This document shows, piece by piece, positions 56,650 to 64,000 of a DNA stretch of 64,000 nucleotides (the first letter of the stretch is position 1; every line of letters starts with the position of its first letter). A program made the position numbers and the translations under genes. The notes beneath the pieces are model-generated. The model was not told the origin of the DNA. It made no database searches and saw only the letters and a list, made by a program, of their open reading frames with translations. The DNA is from Corbicula japonica. Its lineage: Eukaryota > Mollusca > Bivalvia > Venerida > Cyrenidae. Location of the stretch: contig JAZAYU010000010.1 in NCBI GenBank assembly GCA_038501625.1, positions 10,813,604 to 10,877,603 on the forward strand, given 5' to 3'.

Positions 56650-56950
56650 TAGCTCACCTGAGCACGAACTGGTTTATGATAACCTATTGCTATGGGTTAT
56701 GACATAATCTCCTAAAAAATTGAAATATGCTAAACCACTCGGCCAATTTCAATCATAATAATACTTCACAGGAATGTACCTAGTGTTCCTTGTGTTGCTC
56801 TTTTTAGTATTCATAAAAAGTTTCATTTAACCGGATGCAAAACCTTCGACATTGATCTTTTTTCGAAACGCTTGTCCGATTTCAAAATAACTTCACAGAA
56901 ATTATCCCTGAGTACATGACTATATACTTGAGAATTTAAAATTCATTCTT
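56650..56950 (+). repeat. Possible dispersed repeat beginning TTAGCTCACCTGAGCAC
   Basis: The start TTTTAGCTCACCTGAGCACG recalls a common mollusc repeat type. Only one copy is in this window, so family membership rests on memory. Confidence 0.3.
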
Positions 56951-56979
56951 CTGTTTTGTTTTATTGTTTTGTCTTGTAG

Positions 56980-57077
56980 CCAGGAATCAGGTGAGAGATA
57001 CAGTGCCACTTGGTCCTTATGTGTTTATGATTTTGTCACAGACTAAGTTCAATATACCTGACACCGGTTTTATTTAA
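56980..57077 (+). CDS. Possible terminal exon, two alternative frames
   Basis: A very strong acceptor tract (TTTTATTGTTTTGTCTTGTAG) precedes two open frames. With one leading nt it reads QESGERYSATWSLCVYDFVTD then TAA at 57051-57053, fitting exon 49580-49625. With two leading nt it reads RNQVRDTVPLGPYVFMILSQ, TKFNIPDTGFI and TAA at 57075-57077. I cannot choose between them. A GAATCAG|GTGAGA donor-like site 11 nt in is a further complication. Confidence 0.25.
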
Positions 57078-57189
57078 TCCTGATATCAAACAATGAAATA
57101 ACATCCTTAACAGTATATCATTATACCTAGATTTATCTTTCCTGCAGAATCCCCTCTTGTCAATTTGATGGGTGGGTTGTAGCTATTTC

Positions 57190-57455
57190 ACCAAGGCAGC
57201 TTGAACTTGTTTGTTCATTTACAAACCTGTTGGGGCAAGTGTGAGATTGGTACACCCTAAAACCTGGTTAAAACTCCCAGTGGCATTTTTACACTGACCG
57301 TTCCGAGACGGTTATCCCTCGGGGTTCTCATTTTTACTTGTTTGTGATATCTGTTTTGAAATTGGTCATTTTATAAATCATTGTCTCTCTTCCTCTCTTT
57401 TTCTTGCGTTGGGAGGCTGTGTCTTCTAAATGTGGCAATTCCTGATATACATCAT
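57190..57455 (+). repeat. R1 repeat copy
   Basis: ACAAACCTGTTGGGGCAAGT, GTGAGATTGGTACACCCTAA, CTCCCAGTGGCA, GGGGTTCTCATTTTTACTTG and CTCTTCCTCTCTTTTTCTTG, to CCTGATATACATCA. Confidence 0.85.
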
Positions 57456-57459
57456 TAGA

Positions 57460-60230
57460 AACAAATACGTGTGCTGTCTAGTGATCATAAATGGTATCTT
57501 CTTTTTAGGATTTTTTTTTCTTAAAATTACTTGATTGCGTGAAATGTTTAGTTTGGACCAAGACTTTTTGATAAATTGAACATAATATGCTGCGAACAGA
57601 CTGGCGCAGACGAAATTTATCATAATTAGTTATTTTAAGTTCCTTTATGACAAGAACGATGCTGGTGTCATAAAATAACGTTTTCTAGCGTGTTCTAGTT
57701 CATAAAGGTAAGCTGTGAAATCACTACTCGTAGTCATCTTTCGTAATACGATTCTTTCTTGAGGTTTGTTTTGTGATGTAATGTGTAGCTTTTTTTAATG
57801 TTTTGTTTCGTAAAAGGTTACATTTTATGTTCAGATTTACAAATCTCATAATAACAACATAACAGAGAACAGACTGCCAATATGCTTTAGGCCAACATTT
57901 TAGAACTCTAATTTAGAAGATATCTGGTCATATGAAGTTCCTTCATGTGATTCAGCAGTTATCATGTTAAAAAGTATTTTACATTCTTTAATTTCCGTTC
58001 AGTGTAGATAGATATAAATAAATAGAACCAATTCTTATTATCACACTATGAGCTTTACAGTTATTGAACGGGAAAACGTGTGCGACATTTTTTACTCTAC
58101 CTTATTTTGGAAATCATCAGCAATCTTATATTAATGGCTTATTATGTAGATATCATAGAATTATTACATAAAATTAATAAAATAAAACCTTCAGCTAAAT
58201 TTTATTAATTCATTCTATGGATCGATCTCAACTTCCTGATTTTCACAGGATTCAATATTAATATGAATTTAATGTTTAATATGTTTAGTATTTCCTGTCT
58301 GTGCTGTAAAACAATGACAAAAATGTAGAAATTTTCTATAAATGATCTTGAAAAAGGCTTTATGCCGAAACGTAGAAAATAGAGTGTAAAAACAATGTTG
58401 CGTTCCTGATTTTCGTCAGGAGTGGCTCAATCATTTTATTGTTCCTGCAACTACGCTGTAAATTTAACAACATACGAGTACATGTACAATTACGAAACTG
58501 CATGCGAAAGCCCCATTTAATTTCAGAACAAATTTAAAATAAACTGCATTTAATACAAATTAATTTTATTAAAATTCTCGATTGCCTTCCTCAGTTCCCA
58601 CGTTTTACAATTTATATCCGTATTCTGTAGATTAGGCTCATTTCAAAACAAGTTTCAAATAATTATGGTTATATATTCATTTAAAACACATCTGCTCCAT
58701 ATTAAGGTAAACCGCAAGCTCGTATTAACCCAGTTTTACCATTAAACTGTTTTTATATACATTGTCCTGAAAGTGTGCGAGAAAGAATTAAAAAAAAACT
58801 TTCTTGTATTTTAAAAATGTCAAAGAAACATATTTGCCGTGTCCTTGAAATGTATTGAAAACTGTAGAGATGAATTAAAATGGAGTTGGCTTAAAATAAA
58901 TGTGAATATGTGCTAGACTTTATTTGACAAGCTTGTGTGATTGTCCTAAACAACTAGATGTAATTTCTATCAAGAGAACATATACGTAGAAAAGATAGCG
59001 TCTAATTGACAGATATACATTATTGTAATTAAAAAATGATGTCGGGTGTCGGTCCCGACTTGTATGCGGATGAACTCATTGCAGACGATATGTAGATCCC
59101 AACTTAGTTACCTGGAATTTTCCACGGTTCTAATGACCTCAAGAGTATTGAACTACAGTTCAAAAACGTTCAACATTTGAAAAATTAGGGGATACTCTAT
59201 TTATTTTTCATATGATATATTTTAGTATTATTAGTTCAATCAAAATTTCAAGCGCACAGAGACATTTTCAGACAAAGTAGTGTGCACACATATCACATGA
59301 AAATCGGATTTTGATGAACTGAAAACGCTACTCTAGAAAGTGTTTTAATGTTTGACCAATTGGTTTTTCAGAAAAATCTACAATAAAAATAAAATTAATA
59401 AGAATATAGTTTTGATATTTTGATTCATCAAAGCATTCGTATATAAATGATAAAATTGAAATACCATTTTCAATGCGAAGTTGCTGTTCTCGTTACAAAT
59501 TTTACTATGACCGCGAAATTTGACATCCACAACGTCTTTTTTTTCGATTAAGCTTCATTTTTTTCATCTCAAAGCAAAATTTCTTTCCATCAAAAGGATT
59601 GTATTGTCTGAGACACATTATCCCATATAAAGTTTTGTCGTGGTGTCATCTTGATTACAACTGCAACAACTGCCTATGTTGCAGACGTGCTTAATTTACA
59701 TAAAAGTGGAGAAGGTAACATAGAAAATTGTTACATGTATCCACAGACAAACTGATGATTGACTTACTGTAAGTGCTACATGACGTTTCATGCGGATAGG
59801 TGAAACCACATTTTTTCAAGTAACACATTCATTAATTCATTCAAAGACATTTGGCATTTGATAATGTCCGAAGTGGAGAAATCAACATTATTTCAAGTTG
59901 CACATTCATCAATACAATGTACAGCAAACACATTTGACGCTTGATAATAGTTAGTTTGGGTTTCACTAACGCTACAAGTGATTACGTTCATCGTGAATAT
60001 TTCTCCCAGTGTTTCAAGCCATCAGTAATTAAAAATTTGCAAGTATTTGTTTTTACCAAGAATGAAAGCCTTTTGTTATTTTTAGCTCATGAGATTCCTG
60101 GAAATGAAGAATAACAGCTTAATTGAAAAAAAATGTATTTCAGAAAATTTACTAAATGAACTAGAAATGCCAAAATTCATCGCGTCGGCGGATATAATTA
60201 TGAGGCATTAAACAAATTCCGACATTGTGG
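57460..60230. other. AT-rich stretch, no supported gene
   Basis: 58330-58440 contains AAGGCTTTATGCCGAAACGT and GCGTTCCTGATTTTCGTCAG, which may be the remnant of a retroelement, with a related CTTCCTGATTTTCACAGGAT at 58228. A minus-strand ACA|GTAAGT at 59768 has no convincing exon. Otherwise nothing seen. Confidence 0.3.
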
Positions 60231-60231
60231 A

Positions 60232-60300
60232 AGGTTTTTTTGGCTGTGTGGGGAGTCAGCGTCTTCTGGATGTCGCTATTCCTGACAGGCATATTTCACT
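60232..60300 (+). repeat. R1 copy, last 70 bp only
   Basis: TTTTTTTGGCTGTGTGGGGA, CGTCTTCTGGATGTCGC, TATTCCTGACAGGCATATTTC ACTTTTTT. Extreme 5' truncation. Confidence 0.75.
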
Positions 60301-60372
60301 TTTTTAATAAAAATACACAAATATTAAATGGTGTCATTATTAATATTACACCTCAAATATAGATACAATTAC

Positions 60373-62161
60373 CAGGCTTTCTACTGCTCCCTACTTTTCC
60401 GACTTTCCCTACTTTTTAATCTGAGCCCTACTTTGTCCTACTTTTTTCCAAAACAGCCCTACTATCCCTACTTTTTAATTTGAAAATAAAAAATAACTTT
60501 AATGAAATAAATACTTAGTTATGATCTTTTAGTTGTATTTTCTTTTCCTTGTGATAACATGTAGCAGTTTAGATGTGTTTTATGTGGTTTCATTTTATGT
60601 GGTAAAATCCATCCTTGAAAGCAAGGTGCCTTGGTCAGTCAGTCGGCATCATGGCCAAAAGATTCAAGTCTTTCATGCATTAAGGAACTAATGATAGTGT
60701 TTTATTTAGGAATTTCAAAGGGCAAGGTGTTGTCAAGTAGGGTTAGGGCACTACCAAAAAAGGGAGGGAGAACAAAGTATTGGGTTATTTAAGACAAATA
60801 CCAATAAAGACGTATATGAATTGTCATCCAAAAGTATGCACTTCTACAAAATTAGTTTTCCTGAAGTTTAAGAAGATTTACATGTATATACAAAAGCAAT
60901 TTGCATTGCGAAACTTATGTTTCTGTAGGTTTGAAGTCAATTTGAAACAGTTTTATTATAAAATATATAATTCAAGCTTTGTAGAAAACAGAAAAATTAA
61001 AGATAAAACTTTGCATGACCATGTTTAATCTGTAAAATTACAAGTTGTCATTCACTTCAGCTATGAAGATTTAAGGGGAATTTGTTTCAAGAAAGTTTCG
61101 TTGCAACAAATTTATGTTTCTAAATGCCAAAAATCTGGTTAAAATACAGATGGATAGCCATGATTTCTATTTATGGTACAAATTCAATGTGGTCAATTTG
61201 TTCTCCGTTTTTTTAAAGAGTCACCTTTAATTCTGTAACAAATTTGAAAACTTATTATTTATATTAAACAACCGCAGAATGGATAGTACATTTGTAAATA
61301 ATTGTGCCACCAAACCTGTAGCTTTACCCACATTTGGTCAGTTGAACAATCATCTGGGCATTTTACATTTACTCAGCAAAAAAAAAGAAACCTGACACTG
61401 TATAACAGTTAATAACTTATAGACAGATTTACAGAATCTATATTTTTGCTCCCTCCTAAAAACTAAAAGCTAAAACACTAGTTTCATGCCCCAGAAATAT
61501 AAAAAAAATGCACAGTTTAACACATTTTTAATTCCAACCACAATTCTCAAAGCTCGTCATTCTCATTCTGGGAACAAAGGTAAACTATGCAGTGTCAGTT
61601 TTGTTGTTGAGCATATTTATTTTGGCTGATTTTAAGTCAAATTAATATTTTGTAATCACATAAGGTGATTTAATATTAGAAAATGTGTTAAAATGTCCTC
61701 ATTCGGTTTTGAAACTTTTTTAAATCTATGTTTCCATTTGCATGGTAAAATGCTCAATGACAGTCTTACAAAAACTATTATTAATGAGTAATTAATTAGT
61801 ATAATGTGTATGTAGCTATTAATTTTAACCCCAAAATTATCTGAAATTTTTAAGCACACAACACCACCATATCACTCATTACAATATACAGAAAAGTGTC
61901 ATCCGCAGACCTGTGATAATAGGTTTAAGAGCAAAGCGCTTGACATTTACTATCACACGCTAAAGATACATCAGTAAATGATTAAGCACACAACTTGTAG
62001 TGATCTTGCTGTATTATCTTATGATATTGAACTAAAAAAGTTAGGAAATTCATACTTTATCCCTACTTTTTAATGTCAAATATTCCTACTTTGCCCTACT
62101 TTTAAAACAAAGAATTCCCTACATTTGCCCTATTTTTTCTGAAGAGGCAGTAGAAAACCTG
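60373..62161. mobile_element. Non-autonomous hAT-like element with subterminal arrays
   Basis: Ends CAGGCTTTCTACTGC and GCAGTAGAAAACCTG are inverted (14 of 15 bp). Just inside the left end are about seven CCCTACTTTT/TCCTACTTT words (60385-60475), and inside the right end about six (62045-62135). Repeated short subterminal motifs next to CAGG-type ends are characteristic of hAT elements, where a zinc finger of the transposase binds them. No 8-bp target duplication is clear (ACAATTAC left, AATAACAT right). The 1.8 kb holds no transposase frame. Confidence 0.65.
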
Positions 62162-62164
62162 AAT

Positions 62165-63028
62165 AACATATATTTCCATTTATAGAAAGAACCTATCCAA
62201 ACGCCTCCAATAGGGAAAATTATCAAACAGTGAATCGGAGTAACTGATGACTATTTACTCTCGAAGTGTTACATTGTAAATCAAAGCGCTGAAAGCGTTG
62301 AAAGACTGGCGCGCTGGTTTAATCGAACATGCCCTGCACAGATATCATTACTGTAAACATATGAAACTGTGTGTGATTTTTTCGTTAAACTTTGTGACAG
62401 TTACTATCATCAACATTAGCAAATAATTCAGTATATTCAGGGATTTCAATAGATGCAGGTACTTGTATTTTGATGCAAGGAAATTAAGTTTTCCACTTTT
62501 TTTTCACCTGAATCTTAGGTTGGTAGTCTTTTTGATGCAGAAGCGTATGATTAGTGGTTAAATTTTGCTAGAATAACAATGATCAGGCTCCGTCACAACT
62601 GAGTAGTGTCAACAATGAAATGCACAAGGCTCACGTACCTTAAGAGACTGAAACAGTTACAATCTTAATTTTTACGTCGATCGCAACAATGCATTAACAA
62701 AAATATTCGCCAACTTACTAAAGGTCTCCCCAGGATTTTTGGAAGGGTTGTCGCTGGACTGTTTGTGGTTTTAAGCTCGCGAAACTATATTTTTTAACTA
62801 TCATTTTATGCAGTTTTATATTTGTACCAAAGTTTACTGCAAAAACTGTATATAGTACATGGATGTTTTTTATCTCTTTAGAGCCAAGAAAGGTACAAAG
62901 TTAAAAAACATAAATAATGTGAAACAATGTGTAAACAGTATGTCAACACGTGTTTTAATAACATAAACTGATCTGATCTCATCAAGTTACATTGTCAACT
63001 ATATACTCTGTATAGTTAGTTTTTCACC
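62165..63028. other. AT-rich stretch downstream of the hAT-derived frame
   Basis: No exon or repeat recognised. GTTATTAAAACACG on the minus strand at about 62950 could hold a weak ATTAAA signal for the 63.0-kb exon. Confidence 0.3.
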
Positions 63029-63029
63029 T

Positions 63030-63268
63030 TCATTGTCCAAGATATCTCACACATATCAAACTCAGTGTTTCATTACAACTGACAGAATTAGGATTCAGAA
63101 GCCTCTTTTTATCTTGGGCCCAAGTGCTGACTGCCTTATTATAATCAAACTTCAGTACATCAGGACTTTCCATGGATATCATTAACAATGAATTTAATGT
63201 TGAATTGTTAAGCCTGATTCTAAGCTTTGTCTTCACTCTTGATAAGGTGGAAAAACCCCACTCACAAT
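63030..63268 (-). CDS. hAT transposase-derived C-terminal (dimerisation) exon
   Basis: Minus-strand acceptor AATTTAATTTCAG at 63269, then a frame with CEWGFSTLSRVKTKLRIRL, NNSTLNSLLMISMESPDV and KAVSTWAQDKKRLLNP, to a stop at 63030. It matches the hAT-family C-terminal dimerisation region (CERgFS...ikt..Rn.L....l..Lm.i...gP......a...W). No stop or frameshift lies inside, so it could be a live exon of a domesticated or recent hAT gene. The catalytic RNase-H-like core is not in the 360 bp separating it from the N-terminal frame at 63632. Confidence 0.65.
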
Positions 63269-63384
63269 CTGAAATTAAATTAATTTACGATACCAGTAAA
63301 CATATAGACAGCTTCACATACATAAAAATAATATCATAATTGGTATTCAGTTAACACAAACAGGTATAATAAATGATGTAGTGC

Positions 63385-63575
63385 ACCCCTAGAACCTGGT
63401 TTAAACCCCTAGTAGCAAATTATTTTGCCACTGACTTCCAAGGCGCTAACCCATACGGTTCCCCTTTTTTGTTAAACAATCAACAAACAAATCATTTATT
63501 TTCCTCTCTTCTTTTTGCTGCAGGGGAGGCTGTGTTTTATGAGTGTGGCGATTCCTAATATACATATTTCCCTTT
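63385..63575 (+). repeat. R1 repeat copy between the two hAT-derived frames
   Basis: CACCCCTAGAACCTGGTTTA, CTTCCAAGGCGCTAACCCAT, CTGCAGGGGAGGCTGTG and TTCCTAATATACATATTTCC. About 10% or more diverged from the better copies. Confidence 0.8.
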
Positions 63576-63631
63576 TTATATATAGTAGCATGAAATTGAG
63601 TTATTTTATTTATTTAATGCAAGTCACAAGG

Positions 63632-63982
63632 CTAAGTAAATATATATAAAAAACCATTGCCAACTTCTTGCAACCAGGAGTAGACTTTCTTCCACTTATG
63701 ATCAACACCTGACTGGATCGCACTGGCTGTTCGAGGTAGCCGGCGTTGATTCAGTGTCTGGGCATGTTGGGGTACCGCGTCCGGCGTCGGAGTAATTTCA
63801 CTACGTGAAGGGGTACTTGGCGTCGTCAGAGTCGCTCTTGAAGGGCTATCCAGAATGATCTCGATCTCATTTCTAGAATTTTGAAGTTCAGAATGCCGGA
63901 TGGAGTTGGCATCAGCCTCACAAGGCCGGTTTCTCTTGAAATAAGATAGAATTGAAGAGTCGTCGTTCTTTCGCGCATGCAT
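63632..63982 (-). CDS. N-terminal frame of a hAT-like transposase/zinc-finger gene
   Basis: ATG at 63980-63982 opens 116 codons. MHARKNDDSSILSYFKRNRP resembles the short basic start with an xxILxxFxxR box seen in hAT-derived proteins. A Ser/Thr/Pro-rich linker follows (SPSRATLTTPSTPSRSE...), then DHKWKKVYSWLQEVGNGF, like the segment just before the C-x-x-C of hAT BED/TTF-type fingers. The expected Cys are absent: the frame runs into ATATATATTTACTTAG, or splices at AATG|GTTTTT. GC is about 48%, far above the window. The upstream part may extend past the window edge. Confidence 0.5.
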   Translation of the reverse strand: MHARKNDDSSILSYFKRNRPCEADANSIRHSELQNSRNEIEIILDSPSRATLTTPSTPSRSEITPTPDAVPQHAQTLNQRRLPRTASAIQSGVDHKWKKVYSWLQEVGNGFLYIFT

Positions 63983-64000
63983 ACTTGAAAATGTGTCCGA

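Overview
The window looks like gene-poor nuclear DNA of an invertebrate, most likely a bivalve mollusc. It is AT-rich and has no bacterial-style coding. It carries eukaryotic splice signals, APE-type LINEs, mariner/pogo/hAT DNA transposons, and short dispersed repeats of kinds I associate with bivalves, such as a GCCCCCAC hairpin repeat with a GTCCGTACGTCC run. The species cannot be fixed by eye. I see no CRISPR array, rRNA, intact tRNA or prokaryote-type operon.

Layout. 1-14 kb: an internally deleted mariner (1998-3015), several MITEs and foldbacks, a cluster of near-perfect palindromes (8761-9097), and a 28-bp minisatellite split by a retroelement insertion (9574-10104). 14.5-18.7 kb: the best-preserved element, a minus-strand non-LTR retrotransposon with a truncated L1-like ORF1 and an APE/RT ORF2 broken by only two nonsense codons. 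20-35 kb: a pogo-like element, more MITEs and dispersed repeats. 36.3-38 kb: a decayed reverse transcriptase (resembling Penelope-like RTs) whose 3' tail is the source of about 16 5'-truncated repeats (called R1) across the window. 40-58 kb: sparse sequence with MITEs, minisatellites and a LINE fragment. 60.4-62.2 kb: a non-autonomous hAT-like element with subterminal arrays. 63.0-64.0 kb: a hAT-derived minus-strand gene or relic.

Host coding. No complete host gene is visible, but a series of short plus-strand open segments with good splice signals has mutually compatible phases: 14229-14277, 22297-22414, 24927-25052, 31925-32003, then either 34194-34365 (terminal) or 41965-42024, 48469-48566 and 49580-49625. 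I infer one gene with very long, transposon-filled introns encoding a protein with hydrophobic segments of unknown family. This is a hypothesis from eye-read splice sites. Separate minus-strand terminal-exon candidates lie at 38976-39172 and 55782-55939.

Recurrent names used below: R1 = 3' tail of the 36-38 kb RT element; R2 = repeat ending in a GAGCCTGCAATATTTTC tail; M1 = MITE with CGCGTCACGGGAAAAGG ends; F1 = foldback family with TATAGAGGATATTTG start.
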